Shown here in pieces: positions 55,585 to 64,000 of a stretch of DNA of 64,000 nt. Position 1 is the stretch's first letter. Each line of letters starts with the position of its first letter. The DNA comes from Flavobacterium sp. N3904 (GTDB lineage Bacteria; Bacteroidota; Bacteroidia; Flavobacteriales; Flavobacteriaceae), in NCBI RefSeq assembly GCF_025947305.1, contig NZ_CP110009.1:186001-250000 (forward strand). The letters run 5' to 3'. A program made the position numbers and the translations under genes. The notes under the pieces are model-generated. The model had not been told where the DNA came from, ran no database searches, and saw only the letters and a list, made by a program, of their open reading frames with translations.

Positions 55585-58104
55585 TTATTTCTTTTTTACA
55601 ACTGCTTTTTTAACAGCGGTCTTTTTAGTTGCAGTTGTTTTTTTAACTGCAGTCTTTTTAGCGGGTGTTTTCTTTGCAATCATATCTCGAACTTGAGATA
55701 ATGTCAATTTTGTAGCATCAACATCTTTACTTAGTTCTATCTTAATTTTTCCTTTTGTAATAACCGAACGACCCCAACGTGCTTTTTCTACCAATATCCC
55801 TTCTTCTTCCCAATTATGCAAAACCTTATCAATGTTCTTTTGCAATTTATCTTCGATTAATGCTTCCACATCTGATTGAGACAAATTATCAAAATTATAT
55901 TTCTTGCTTACGTTTATAAAAATTCCGTTCCATTTTATAAAAGGACCAAAACGACCAGTTCCTTTTTGAACCCCTTCCCCTTTATAAACAGCAATAGGTG
56001 CATCGGCAATTGCTTTTTCATCGATTAACTCCTGAGCTCTTTCTATGGAAACATCCAATGGATCTTCTCCTCTTGGCAATGAAATAAAAACCGAACCGTG
56101 ACGCACATATGGGCCATAACGTCCATTGCTTACCTCAACTTCTTCTCCTTTATATATACCTAAATTTTTTGGAAGCAAAAATAACTTCAAGGTTTCTTCC
56201 AGAGTGATGTTTCCAATATTTTGCTCAGACATTAAACTTGCAAATTTCTTTTCCTCGTCATCTGCTGCACCAATTTGGGCCATTGGACCAAATTTTCCTA
56301 AACGAACAGAAACAGGTTTTCCTGAAACTGGATCGACTCCCAAAATTCGCTCCCCGCTTTCTCTATCAGCATTTTCCTCAACATCTTTAACTGTTGGATG
56401 AAATTGATCATAGAATTCCTGCATCATTTTTGTCCATTCAATATTTCCCTCGGCAATTTCGTCAAAATCATGTTCGACTTTTGCCGTAAAATTATAATCC
56501 AGAATATTTCCAAAATTCTTAACCAAAAAATCAGTGACGATTGTTCCAATATCTGTCGGAACAAGTTTTCCTTTATCAGAACCGGTATTTTCCTTCAGCA
56601 CTTTCTCTCCTACTTTTCCTAATTGCAAAGTAAGTTGCGTATAATTTCTTTCATGCCCATCCAGATTCCCTTTTTCAACGTAATTTCTATTAATAATAGT
56701 AGAAATCGTAGGCGCATAAGTAGACGGACGTCCAATACCTAATTCTTCTAATTTTTTAACCAAAGATGCTTCGGTATATCTTGCAGCTGCACGAGAATAT
56801 CTTTCGGTTGCAGTAATATAGTTGTTTTGCAGCTTTTCATTCACTTTCATTGCAGGCAACATTCCTTCCTGCTCCTCTTCGTCATCATCATGCCCTTCAA
56901 GATACACTTTTAGAAATCCTTCAAAAAGCAAAACCTCACCAGATGCTGTAAATATCTCTTTATGATTATTGGCTTCAATTTTTACATTGGTACGCTCCAG
57001 TTTGGCATCACTCATTTGAGAAGCTAGAGTTCTTTTCCAAATTAAATCATAAAGTCGTGCTTGATCTCTATCAATATCAACTGTATGACGTGACATATCT
57101 GTTGGTCGAATAGCCTCATGAGCTTCTTGTGCTCCTTTGCTTTTATTTACAAAAGTCCTTGGATTGGAAAATTCTTTTCCATAGGATTTAATAATTTCAG
57201 CTTGAGCAGCATCCATCGCATCTTTAGACAAGTTTACACTATCCGTTCTCATATAGGTTATGAGTCCAGCTTCGTACAAACGTTGGGCCAATTGCATTGT
57301 AATACCAACTGGTAAATACAATTTTCTTGCGGCTTCTTGCTGCAATGTTGAAGTTGTAAAAGGCCCTGTAGGTGATTTTTTGGTAGGTTTAGTTTCTAAA
57401 TCTGCTACCTTATATATAGAGCCGATATTTTTATTCAAGAATTCTTCGGCTTCTTTTTTCGTATTATAATTTTTTGGGAGCTTTGCTTTAAAAGTTTTTC
57501 CAGACTCATTGGTAAACTCTGCAACTACAGAATAGGTTGCAACTGCATTAAAGTTTTGAATTTCGCGTTCTCTTTCAACAATCAAACGAACAGAAACAGA
57601 CTGTACCCTTCCTGCAGACAATCCCCCTTTTATTTTTCTCCAAAGTACAGGAGACAATTCATACCCGACTAATCGATCTAGTACTCTTCGTGCCTGTTGC
57701 GCATTTACAAGATTATAATCAATTTCACGAGGATTATCAATCGCTTTTAAAATTGCTGATTTTGTTATTTCATGAAAAACAATTCGTTTGGTTTTTTCTT
57801 TTTTTAGTTTTAGTTCTTCTGCAAGATGCCAAGAAATAGCCTCCCCCTCTCGATCCTCATCACTTGCTAACCAAACCATATCGGCATTTTTGGCTAACGT
57901 TTTTAATTTGGATACTAATGCTTTTTTATCGGATGAAACTTCGTATTTGGGTTTAAAACCATTTTCTACGTCTACACCTATTTCTTTAGAAGGCAAGTCG
58001 GCTATATGCCCATAACTTGACTCTACTTGATAATCACTTCCTAGAAATTTTTCGATTGTTTTTGCCTTTGCAGGTGACTCAACTATCACTAAATTCTTTG
58101 CCAT
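55585..58104 (-). CDS. topA: DNA topoisomerase I
   Basis: The 839-residue type IA enzyme relaxes negative supercoils. It starts MAKNLVIVESPAKAKTIEKF (TOPRIM), has ASDEDREGEAISWHL with the metal-binding acidic residues, SAGRVQSVSVRLIVERE, and the active-site GLITYMRTDSVNLS Tyr. The C-terminus has repeats FGPMAQIG, YGPYVRHG and FGPFIKWN (topoisomerase C-terminal repeats rather than zinc ribbons) and a Lys-rich KKTAVKKTTATKKTAVKK tail common in this phylum. An earlier ATG at 58188 would add 28 residues before the TOPRIM start and is rejected. Confidence 0.96.
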   Translation of the reverse strand: MAKNLVIVESPAKAKTIEKFLGSDYQVESSYGHIADLPSKEIGVDVENGFKPKYEVSSDKKALVSKLKTLAKNADMVWLASDEDREGEAISWHLAEELKLKKEKTKRIVFHEITKSAILKAIDNPREIDYNLVNAQQARRVLDRLVGYELSPVLWRKIKGGLSAGRVQSVSVRLIVEREREIQNFNAVATYSVVAEFTNESGKTFKAKLPKNYNTKKEAEEFLNKNIGSIYKVADLETKPTKKSPTGPFTTSTLQQEAARKLYLPVGITMQLAQRLYEAGLITYMRTDSVNLSKDAMDAAQAEIIKSYGKEFSNPRTFVNKSKGAQEAHEAIRPTDMSRHTVDIDRDQARLYDLIWKRTLASQMSDAKLERTNVKIEANNHKEIFTASGEVLLFEGFLKVYLEGHDDDEEEQEGMLPAMKVNEKLQNNYITATERYSRAAARYTEASLVKKLEELGIGRPSTYAPTISTIINRNYVEKGNLDGHERNYTQLTLQLGKVGEKVLKENTGSDKGKLVPTDIGTIVTDFLVKNFGNILDYNFTAKVEHDFDEIAEGNIEWTKMMQEFYDQFHPTVKDVEENADRESGERILGVDPVSGKPVSVRLGKFGPMAQIGAADDEEKKFASLMSEQNIGNITLEETLKLFLLPKNLGIYKGEEVEVSNGRYGPYVRHGSVFISLPRGEDPLDVSIERAQELIDEKAIADAPIAVYKGEGVQKGTGRFGPFIKWNGIFINVSKKYNFDNLSQSDVEALIEDKLQKNIDKVLHNWEEEGILVEKARWGRSVITKGKIKIELSKDVDATKLTLSQVRDMIAKKTPAKKTAVKKTTATKKTAVKKAVVKKK

Positions 58105-58446
58105 GTTGCTTTTGTTTGAATCGCAAAAGTAATTTTTTTTTTCAAATATCAGCCTTTCATTGTTTTTAAAAGCAATATAAATCGTCAAATAGACCTAATT
58201 GGACGTCAATATCAAAGATTGATTTAAAAAACTAAACCATTAATGTGCTTCTTTTTTAATTTAAATAATATCAAAGTCTATCCAATTTCATAGATTTCAA
58301 TTACTAAATATTTACAACCATTTCCTCTACTTCTTCCGTATAAACAAAATTCATTTACACTTAATTTAAACTCATAAAATCGAAACATTCCTTTACAAAT
58401 TGATTAAATTTACTATGATTAATCTCCTCCATTACCCAAATAATTT
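58105..58446. other. Divergent intergenic region between topA and glpD
   Basis: It carries the topA candidate promoter box at 58124-58131 on the minus strand. On the plus strand I see no clear TANNTTTG box for glpD. No small gene is supportable. Confidence 0.55.
58124..58131 (-). promoter_or_regulatory. Candidate -7 box of topA
   Basis: TACTTTTG on the minus strand, 19 bases before the preferred start at 58104. This supports that start over 58188, which lies upstream of the box. No -33 TTG at the standard distance. Confidence 0.42.
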
Positions 58447-60030
58447 ATGAACCGAATAGAACAGTTAAAAAAATTGAATTCAGATAACGATTGGGACTTC
58501 ATAATAATTGGAGGTGGCGCAAATGGTTTGGGTGCAGCAGTAGATGCCGCATCCAGAGGATTCAAAACCCTACTCTTAGAAGCTTCAGATTTTTCAAAAG
58601 GCACATCAAGTCGAAGCACAAAATTAGCGCATGGCGGAGTTCGATATTTAGAGCAAGGTAATTTAGCATTAGTCGTTGAAGCATTAAAAGAAAGAGGACT
58701 AATGCTAAAAAATGCTGGTCATTTAGTCAAAAACGAATCTTTTATAATTCCAAATTATAATTGGTGGGGAGGTTTATTTTATACAATTGGATTAAAAATT
58801 TACGATCTATTGGCTGGTAAATTGAACTTAGGAACATCTAAGTATTTATCTCGAGAAAAAACCATAGAATTAATACCCAATATAGAACAAAAAGGGCTTC
58901 AAAGCGGCGTGATTTACCATGACGGCCAATTTGATGATTCAAGACTTGCTATAAATCTTGCACAAACTGCAATTGACAACGGTGCCTGTGTGCTCAATTA
59001 TATAAAAGTTATACAATTGATAAAAGACAGTAACAATCAAGTCATCGGTGTTATAGCAGAAGACCAAAAAACTCAAGAAAAATGGAAAATAAAAGGCAAA
59101 GCTATAATCAATGCAACAGGGGTTTTTACCAACTCAATCATGAAAATGAATGACAAAGAGTATAAAAAATACATTGTTCCGAGTCAAGGAATACACTTAG
59201 TATTTGATAAATCTTTTATATCTAGCGAACATGCTCTAATGATTCCAAAAACCAGTGACGGCAGAGTTCTTTTTGCAGTTCCATGGCATGACAAAATAGT
59301 TATTGGCACTACAGACACTCTCGTGTCTACATCCAGTCTTGAGCCAATTGCACAAGATGAAGAAATTGATTTCATATTAGAGACCGCACAAAGATTTTTA
59401 ACTAAAAAACCAAATAGAGCTGATGTATTATCCATTTTTGCAGGTTTACGCCCATTGGCAGCCCCCGAAAAAAAAGGACAATCCACCAAAGAAGTCTCCA
59501 GAAGCCATAAAATAATAGTTTCAGAAACCGGATTGATAACTGTAACTGGAGGGAAATGGACAACTTATAGAAAAATTGCAGAAGATATTGTTGATAAAGC
59601 TATCAAAGTCCATCGATTGGCAAATAAAAAATGTGCAACTGAGCACCTTTCAATCCATGGAAATCAGAAAAATAGCGACATTGATTTTGAAAATCATTTA
59701 TTCGTCTATGGAACCGACAAGGATTCTATTCTAAAACTACAAGAAAACGAACCCCTTCTCAAAGAAAAGCTGCACCTTAATTATGAATACACATTGGCCG
59801 AGGTAGTTTGGGCAATTCGGTATGAAATGGCAACAACAATTGATGATGTTTTAGCAAGACGGGTTCGATTATTGTTTTTAGATGCACGCGCAGCAATTGC
59901 CTGTTCCAACAAAGTTGCTAATTTACTGGCCAAAGAATTAGGGCATAATGAAGATTGGATTCAAAATCAATTGACAGAATTTAAATCACTTGCCAATGGA
60001 TTTCTTTTGAAAGAATTCCAAATTGAGTAA
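58447..60030 (+). CDS. glpD: Glycerol-3-phosphate dehydrogenase, FAD-dependent
   Basis: The 527-residue flavoenzyme oxidises glycerol-3-phosphate to dihydroxyacetone phosphate and passes electrons to quinone at the membrane. Motifs: FIIIGGGANGLGAAVDAASR for FAD, GTSSRSTKLAHGGVRYLEQG, IVPSQGIHLVFDKSF, WHDKIVIGTTDT, and GLRPLAAP then TGGKWTTYRKIAED near the C-terminal cap. Length matches GlpD. It stands alone, with no glpF or glpK adjacent. Confidence 0.95.
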   Translation: MNRIEQLKKLNSDNDWDFIIIGGGANGLGAAVDAASRGFKTLLLEASDFSKGTSSRSTKLAHGGVRYLEQGNLALVVEALKERGLMLKNAGHLVKNESFIIPNYNWWGGLFYTIGLKIYDLLAGKLNLGTSKYLSREKTIELIPNIEQKGLQSGVIYHDGQFDDSRLAINLAQTAIDNGACVLNYIKVIQLIKDSNNQVIGVIAEDQKTQEKWKIKGKAIINATGVFTNSIMKMNDKEYKKYIVPSQGIHLVFDKSFISSEHALMIPKTSDGRVLFAVPWHDKIVIGTTDTLVSTSSLEPIAQDEEIDFILETAQRFLTKKPNRADVLSIFAGLRPLAAPEKKGQSTKEVSRSHKIIVSETGLITVTGGKWTTYRKIAEDIVDKAIKVHRLANKKCATEHLSIHGNQKNSDIDFENHLFVYGTDKDSILKLQENEPLLKEKLHLNYEYTLAEVVWAIRYEMATTIDDVLARRVRLLFLDARAAIACSNKVANLLAKELGHNEDWIQNQLTEFKSLANGFLLKEFQIE

Positions 60031-60142
60031 ATGCTACACACTTAATATTATATCCAAAAATAGTTTTAAATAACAACTGATAAACATCATGTTTTAGGAT
60101 TTTTTACTGTTTTAAATTTACATATAATTAAAAAAGAGTGTT

Positions 60143-60565
60143 ATGAGACATCATGTTCCAGTGTCAACCATTATGGCAAAAAATATTATCAAGCTTACCA
60201 TTTCTGATGATTTAACCAAAGCGGAATCTCTTTTCAAGCATTATAAAATTCGACATATTCCTGTAGTGAATGGAGCTACAATAATTGGGATGTTGAGTTA
60301 TACCGATTTATTACGAATTTCTTTTGCTGATGCGGTAGATGATGATGAAGAGATTGTAGATACTACTGTTTATAATATGTTTACGGTAGAGCAAGTAATG
60401 GCCAAAAAGTTAATTACTATTTCGCCAGAAACTACAATTAAAGAAGCCGCCGAAATATTGGCCAGTAAAGAATTTCATGCATTACCAGTATGTGAAGGAC
60501 ACTTGTTGGTAGGGATAGTAACCACTACCGATTTAATCAAGTATTTAATTGACCAATACAAATAA
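60143..60565 (+). CDS. CBS-domain pair protein
   Basis: The 140-residue protein consists of two CBS motifs (VSTIMAKNIIKLTISDDLTK to VNGATIIGMLSYTDL; MFTVEQVMAKKLITI to GHLLVGIVTTTDLIKYLI) and nothing else. Such modules bind adenine nucleotides as energy sensors and often form dimers. An acidic loop DAVDDDEEIVDTT separates the two. The partner is unknown. It has its own strong terminator. Confidence 0.88.
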   Translation: MRHHVPVSTIMAKNIIKLTISDDLTKAESLFKHYKIRHIPVVNGATIIGMLSYTDLLRISFADAVDDDEEIVDTTVYNMFTVEQVMAKKLITISPETTIKEAAEILASKEFHALPVCEGHLLVGIVTTTDLIKYLIDQYK

Positions 60566-60581
60566 GTGTTTACTAAAGAAG

Positions 60582-60617
60582 AAAGTCCCAATACTGCTTT
60601 ATGCATATTGGGACTTT
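60582..60617. terminator. Bidirectional terminator between CBS gene and rpe
   Basis: Perfect 12-bp arms aaagtcccaata (60582-60593) and tattgggacttt (60606-60617) with a 12-base loop, flanked by A and T residues. It serves both convergent genes. Confidence 0.87.
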
Positions 60618-60623
60618 TGAATT

Positions 60624-61286
60624 TTATAGGGTTGTCAATTTTTTCAAATCGGCAATAGTTTCAGTTGGATTTTCGGCTTTGAAAACAAAACTTCCTGCAA
60701 CAAGTACATCAGCACCGGCTTCAACCAATTGCAAAGCATTTTTATTGGTGACACCACCATCTATTTCTATAATTGTATTGGCTCCTTTTCTGGTAATCAA
60801 ATCTTTCAGTTTTTTTACTTTAGCATAAGTATTTTCTATAAAAGACTGCCCTCCAAAACCTGGATTCACACTCATAATACAAACCATGTCAATATCATTG
60901 ATTACATCTTCCAATAAATCTACATTGGTATGAGGATTTAGTGCTACTCCTGCTTTCATTCCTTCCGCTTTGATGGCCTGAAGTGTTCTGTGCAAATGTG
61001 TACTGGCTTCGTAATGCACGGTTAAAATATCTGTTCCTAAATTCTTGAAGGTTTTAATGTATTGATCTGGATTTACAATCATCAAATGTACATCAACTGT
61101 TTTTCTGGTGTGTCTTGTTATTGCTTCGAGAACGGGCATCCCAAAAGAAATATTGGGAACAAAAACACCATCCATGATGTCAATATGAAACCAGTCGGCT
61201 TCACTGTTGTTAATCATCTCGATATCACGTTGTAAATTGGCAAAATCGGCTGCCAAAACTGACGGAGCTATAATTGTATTCTTCAT
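60624..61286 (-). CDS. rpe: Ribulose-phosphate 3-epimerase
   Basis: The 220-residue TIM-barrel enzyme interconverts ribulose-5-phosphate and xylulose-5-phosphate. It shows IIAPSVLAADFANLQRDIEM, WFHIDIMDGVFVPNISFG, VHLMIVNPDQYI, MSVNPGFGGQSFIENTYAKV, and IEIDGGVTNKNA, with the metal-binding His and Asp residues in place. The start at 61286 fits the family; a longer frame to 61397 would add 37 residues over the promoter region and is rejected. Confidence 0.96.
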   Translation of the reverse strand: MKNTIIAPSVLAADFANLQRDIEMINNSEADWFHIDIMDGVFVPNISFGMPVLEAITRHTRKTVDVHLMIVNPDQYIKTFKNLGTDILTVHYEASTHLHRTLQAIKAEGMKAGVALNPHTNVDLLEDVINDIDMVCIMSVNPGFGGQSFIENTYAKVKKLKDLITRKGANTIIEIDGGVTNKNALQLVEAGADVLVAGSFVFKAENPTETIADLKKLTTL

Positions 61287-61349
61287 TTTGTAGTTTTTAC
61301 GTTGGGATGCAGTGAAGTGCATCTTTACATTTGTGTTGTTTATTTTTTG

Positions 61350-61357
61350 CAAAGGTA
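61350..61357 (-). promoter_or_regulatory. Candidate -7 box of rpe
   Basis: TACCTTTG on the minus strand matches TANNTTTG 63 bases before the rpe start and directly after the rpoD terminator. The -33 TTG is missing at the usual distance. Confidence 0.4.
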
Positions 61358-61369
61358 ATATAAAAAATA

Positions 61370-61394
61370 AAACTCCGGTAATCAGCCGGAGTTT
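61370..61394 (-). terminator. Intrinsic terminator of rpoD
   Basis: Perfect 9-bp arms aaactccgg (61370-61378) and ccggagttt (61386-61394) with a 7-base loop, followed on the minus strand by a T-rich run. It lies about 120 bases past the rpoD stop. Confidence 0.78.
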
Positions 61395-61447
61395 CAATCA
61401 TCAATCAAAAAACGAACAGTTAATCAGACTGTTGTTTACTTTAAAAA

Positions 61448-61504
61448 GTTTCAAGTTTAAGGTTTCAAGTTCTTTGGAGCAACCTGAAACTTTAAACCTG
61501 AAAC
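61448..61504. repeat. 24-bp imperfect inverted repeat of gtttcaagttt type
   Basis: Arms 61448-61471 and 61481-61504 match in 21 of 24 positions across a 9-base spacer. Each arm itself holds two near-copies of gtttcaagtt. It is a dyad of tandem-like units right behind rpoD, of the kind that recurs in intergenic spaces of flavobacteria. It could be a small mobile repeat or mRNA stem. Confidence 0.8.
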
Positions 61505-61511
61505 AAATATA

Positions 61512-62375
61512 TTATCCTAAATACGTTTTCAAGATTTTACTTCTGGAAGTATGTTTCAATCTGCGAATTGCTTTTTCCTTGATTTGACGTACACGTTCGC
61601 GCGTCAGGTCAAAAGTTTCTCCAATTTCTTCCAATGTCATTGGGTGTTGATCACCTAATCCGAAGTACAAACGCACTACATCTGCTTCTCGTGGAGTCAA
61701 TGTTTCTAGTGAACGCTCAATTTCGGTACGCAATGATTCGTGAATTAATTCCCTGTCTGGATTTGGTGATTCACCAGAACGCAATACATCATAAAGATTT
61801 GAATCTTCTCCTTCTACTAGTGGAGCATCCATAGATAAGTGACGACCAGAGTTTTTCATAGACTCTTTTACGTCATTTACAGTCATGTCCAGTTCTTTTG
61901 CAATTTCTTCAGCAGATGGTGGACGCTCATTAGATTGCTCTAATAACGCATACATTTTGTTGATTTTATTAATAGAACCAATTTTATTTAAAGGCAAACG
62001 AACAATACGGGATTGTTCTGCCAAAGCTTGAAGTATCGATTGACGAATCCACCATACAGCGTATGAAATGAACTTGAAACCACGAGTTTCATCAAAACGT
62101 TGTGCTGCTTTTATCAAACCAAGATTTCCTTCATTGATCAAATCGGGAAGAGTAAGACCTTGATTTTGGTATTGTTTGGCTACCGAAACTACGAAACGTA
62201 AATTGGCTTTTGTCAATTTTTCTAGGGCTCTCTGATCCCCGGCTTTAATCTTTTGAGCTAATTCTACTTCTTCGTCAGCGGTAATAAGGTCAACTTTTCC
62301 AATTTCTTGTAAATATTTGTCTAATGAAGCGGTTTCACGATTGGTAACCTGCTTGGTGATTTTAAGTTGTCTCAT
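61512..62375 (-). CDS. rpoD: Primary RNA polymerase sigma factor (RpoD/SigA type)
   Basis: The 287-residue protein lacks region 1.1 and is the short primary sigma of Bacteroidota. Visible regions: 1.2 ([20 protein letters not shown]), 2.1-2.4 ([20 protein letters not shown] then [20 protein letters not shown] and [15 protein letters not shown]), 3 ([12 protein letters not shown]) and 4 ([16 protein letters not shown] then [19 protein letters not shown]). A strong Shine-Dalgarno GAGGAG lies 8 bases before the ATG, unusual here. It is transcribed alone and has a terminator. Confidence 0.96.
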   Translation of the reverse strand: MRQLKITKQVTNRETASLDKYLQEIGKVDLITADEEVELAQKIKAGDQRALEKLTKANLRFVVSVAKQYQNQGLTLPDLINEGNLGLIKAAQRFDETRGFKFISYAVWWIRQSILQALAEQSRIVRLPLNKIGSINKINKMYALLEQSNERPPSAEEIAKELDMTVNDVKESMKNSGRHLSMDAPLVEGEDSNLYDVLRSGESPNPDRELIHESLRTEIERSLETLTPREADVVRLYFGLGDQHPMTLEEIGETFDLTRERVRQIKEKAIRRLKHTSRSKILKTYLG

Positions 62376-62383
62376 GTTTTTGT

Positions 62384-62389
62384 CTCCTC
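62384..62389 (-). promoter_or_regulatory. Strong Shine-Dalgarno site of rpoD
   Basis: GAGGAG on the minus strand lies 8 bases upstream of the rpoD ATG. Almost all other starts inspected in the window have A-rich contexts without such a motif. Confidence 0.75.
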
Positions 62390-62475
62390 AATTTTTTAAG
62401 TGTACAAATGATTATACGTATGGAGTTTCGAAAAAGTTACAAAAGAGCTGTTTATTTTTTGAATTAAATAAAAAA

Positions 62476-62502
62476 ACCTGCCTCAAACGGTTTGAGACAG
62501 GT
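62476..62502 (-). terminator. Intrinsic terminator of the small membrane-protein gene
   Basis: Arms acctgcctcaaac (62476-62488) and gtttgagacaggt (62490-62502) pair throughout on the minus strand, with one G-U wobble; the innermost pairs would open as the loop. Six T residues follow on that strand. It lies about 95 bases past the gene stop. Confidence 0.75.
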
Positions 62503-62597
62503 AATTCTAACTAACTTAATTGTTCATTGGAAAGATTAGTTTATACAAGAAACAGTCCGAAATGGCATGGACTATTTTTTATCAGTTGCAAATGGTA

Positions 62598-62837
62598 TTA
62601 CTCCATTTCTTCGAGATTTATAATTCTATCAAATATTTCTTTTAAAAATAAAATCATAAAGAATACTCCTCCCGCTAAAATTAAGTGGTCTGTTGTCAGT
62701 TTAAATGGGTCGTCAAGTATATCATACAGGCTTGGAATAATCAAGCACAATGACGCTATGAGTCCAATCCATGGATTGACTTTGTTAAAGATAGTTTTGA
62801 ATTGCATATTTCTTTGGTTGTTAAGTTCTAGTCGCAT
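62598..62837 (-). CDS. Small two-span membrane protein
   Basis: The 79-residue protein has two hydrophobic segments (NPWIGLIASLCLIIPSLYDI and LILAGGVFFMILFLKEIFD) joined by a short loop DDPFKLTTDH. I do not recognise the family. An ATG ten codons in (62807) is an alternative start. The terminator behind it supports a real gene. The function is unknown. Confidence 0.62.
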   Translation of the reverse strand: MRLELNNQRNMQFKTIFNKVNPWIGLIASLCLIIPSLYDILDDPFKLTTDHLILAGGVFFMILFLKEIFDRIINLEEME

Positions 62838-63031
62838 GTTATGAGTTTTTGTTTTTTTTTCTAAAGTAAAAGTACATTGGAAACTACCATTTTATTCAGC
62901 GAATGTCACGAAGGCAATATTTAATGTCATGAAATACCCTAAAGCTTAGTACATCTCTTCTGCGGTCAATGTGACAAAATAGAAATGGATTATTTTTAGT
63001 ATTTGGTATTATTTAAATTCTTTCCAAAAAA

Positions 63032-63055
63032 AATCTCCACCAAAAGGAAGAGATT
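63032..63055 (-). terminator. Possible terminator of the LytTR regulator gene
   Basis: Arms aatctc (63032-63037) and gagatt (63050-63055) with a possible inner cc/gg pairing, followed on the minus strand by T residues. The stem is short, so confidence is limited. Confidence 0.45.
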
Positions 63056-63077
63056 GCTAGTATTATAAAAAACTTAT

Positions 63078-63824
63078 TTACGACAAAATATTCATTTTTT
63101 TGATGAAATCTTTGTAGTTGTCGCTTAGATTTACTTTGTGACCACCTTTGAGGATAATAAGATTATCCGCTAGAATAATTTCCTCAATCTTGTCGGTGTT
63201 GACGATATAATTTCTGTGGGTACGGGTGAATTTGTTTTTGTCTAGTAAGTCTCTGATTTTGGTCAGGGAAATCAAGATGACAAATTTTTCTTTCTCGGTG
63301 ATGATGTTGCAATAGCGGTCCTCGACTTCGATGTAGAGTATGTCTTGAAGGGACACTTTTTTGAGTGCGTTTTTCTTTTTGATGAACATATAATCATTGC
63401 TGATTACGGTGTCTTGGTCTTCGCTCAGGAAAACATTGGTTTGCTCGTAGAATTTTTCGACAGCCATTTCCAGAGCGTACAGAATTTCCAGTTCATTGAA
63501 GGGTTTCATCAAGAAGCTGAAAGGCTTGGTCAATTTGGCTCTCTCAAAAATTTGTCGGTCTTGTGAACTGGTTAAAAACACAAATGGTTTAGATGCATTT
63601 GGTACAATGTTGATGGTCTCGGCAAAGGTGATGCCGTCTGGTTTTCCGTCAAGAAAGACATCGATTACAATGATGTCGACGGGGTTTTGGTAGAATAAGG
63701 TTAGGGCATCTGTATAATTTCTGGCCACTCCTACAATATTGTATTTGTTAGCCAGTAAGACTTTGCTCAGCGCATCACTTTGCTCTGGAGTGTCTTCTAT
63801 AATAAGTACATTGATGTTATCCAT
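63078..63824 (-). CDS. LytTR-family response regulator
   Basis: The 248-residue protein has an N-terminal receiver domain (VLIIEDTPEQSDALSKVL, phospho-acceptor Asp near 55 in IIVIDVFLDGKPDG, and Lys in FSFLMKPF) and a C-terminal LytTR DNA-binding domain (VSLQDILYIEVEDRYCNII and FTRTHRNYIVNTDKIEEI). It overlaps the end of the sensor kinase gene by eight bases, so the pair forms a two-component system. The target genes cannot be named. Confidence 0.92.
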   Translation of the reverse strand: MDNINVLIIEDTPEQSDALSKVLLANKYNIVGVARNYTDALTLFYQNPVDIIVIDVFLDGKPDGITFAETINIVPNASKPFVFLTSSQDRQIFERAKLTKPFSFLMKPFNELEILYALEMAVEKFYEQTNVFLSEDQDTVISNDYMFIKKKNALKKVSLQDILYIEVEDRYCNIITEKEKFVILISLTKIRDLLDKNKFTRTHRNYIVNTDKIEEIILADNLIILKGGHKVNLSDNYKDFIKKMNILS

Positions 63825-64000
63825 TTTGTTCTGTTTTTGGGAACGAAAGTATCATTTTGGTTCCATTGTTGAGTTCGCTTTCTATGGTTAGTGTTCCTCC
63901 ATTTTTTTTAATCATTTGTTTGCACAATTGCATCCCGAGGCCAGTTCCTATTATCTCCGAGTTGCTTTTCTTGGCCAATAGTTCATTGTCTTCGAGCAAC
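63817..64000 (-). CDS. Sensor histidine kinase, C-terminal fragment
   Basis: Only the last 60 or so codons are in the window; the rest lies beyond position 64000. The visible end has the ATP-binding G2 box IIGTGLGMQLCKQMIKKNGG and the closing TLTIESELNNGTKMILSFP of the HATPase domain. An ATG at 63997-63999 is internal, not a start. It overlaps the response-regulator start by eight bases and is its likely partner. Confidence 0.88.
   Translation of the reverse strand, partial: LLEDNELLAKKSNSEIIGTGLGMQLCKQMIKKNGGTLTIESELNNGTKMILSFPKTEQNG

Noticed and set aside
58105..58188. N-terminal extension of topA
   Set aside because: It would start upstream of the candidate promoter box and add residues not found in topoisomerase I.
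63496..63693. Plus-strand frames inside the LytTR regulator gene
   Set aside because: Antisense shadows of a strongly supported receiver domain.

Overview
The window looks like a chromosomal segment of a Flavobacterium-type member of the Bacteroidota (Flavobacteriaceae). The reasons are a complete gldK-gldL-gldM-gldN block (core of the type IX secretion system and gliding machinery), a secreted protein with a type IX sorting tail, a 287-residue RpoD-type sigma factor, low-GC DNA, mostly A-rich start contexts without Shine-Dalgarno sequences, and several upstream boxes of the TANNTTTG type. No rRNA, tRNA, CRISPR array or intact insertion sequence was seen.

Region 1 (1-17.7 kb, minus strand) is a surface polysaccharide locus. 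Reading from its promoter side it holds a nucleotidyltransferase, manC, fcl and gmd (GDP-mannose and GDP-fucose supply), a Wzx-type flippase, a GT-A-like transferase, two hexapeptide acyltransferases, a GT2, glf (UDP-galactofuranose supply), two glycosyltransferases, a Wzy-like polymerase, three GT4 enzymes, a WcaF-like acetyltransferase and the start of another GT2. A NusG-like (UpxY-type) antiterminator is encoded divergently at 17.7 kb, and the polysaccharide genes have a long leader. The initiating sugar transferase and chain-length regulator are not in the window.

Region 2 (18.2-40.4 kb) is accessory. It starts with small XRE regulators and a three-gene secreted-protein operon (sorting-domain protein, fibre-like protein, Fn3/beta-helix protein). 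A plus-strand hybrid NRPS-PKS cluster follows: a 2213-residue A-PCP-KS-AT-ACP-aminotransferase protein, two paralogous C-A-PCP-TE synthetases, and a dedicated Sfp-type phosphopantetheinyl transferase overlapping the last one. It looks like a compact assembly line for a small peptide with a beta-amino (3,4-diamino) acid core. Two features stand out: both synthetases carry their own thioesterase, and a relic of the phosphopantetheinyl transferase start sits behind the first copy, recording a tandem duplication. Nearly identical XRE genes (61 of 76 residues by my count) lie at both ends of this segment.

Region 3 (40.9-64 kb) is mostly core genome: two secreted leucine-rich-repeat proteins, a DUF1761 protein, a pterin dehydratase, an acyltransferase-fold protein, an ABC-F ATPase, a DUF983 protein, a FAD oxidoreductase, gldKLMN, a degenerate arginase-fold protein, topA, glpD, a CBS protein, rpe, rpoD, a small membrane protein, and a LytTR response regulator with the end of its sensor kinase. 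Many convergent or terminal gene ends here have clear intrinsic terminators.

All functional calls come from reading motifs by eye. No database search was run, so substrate and product statements are inference.
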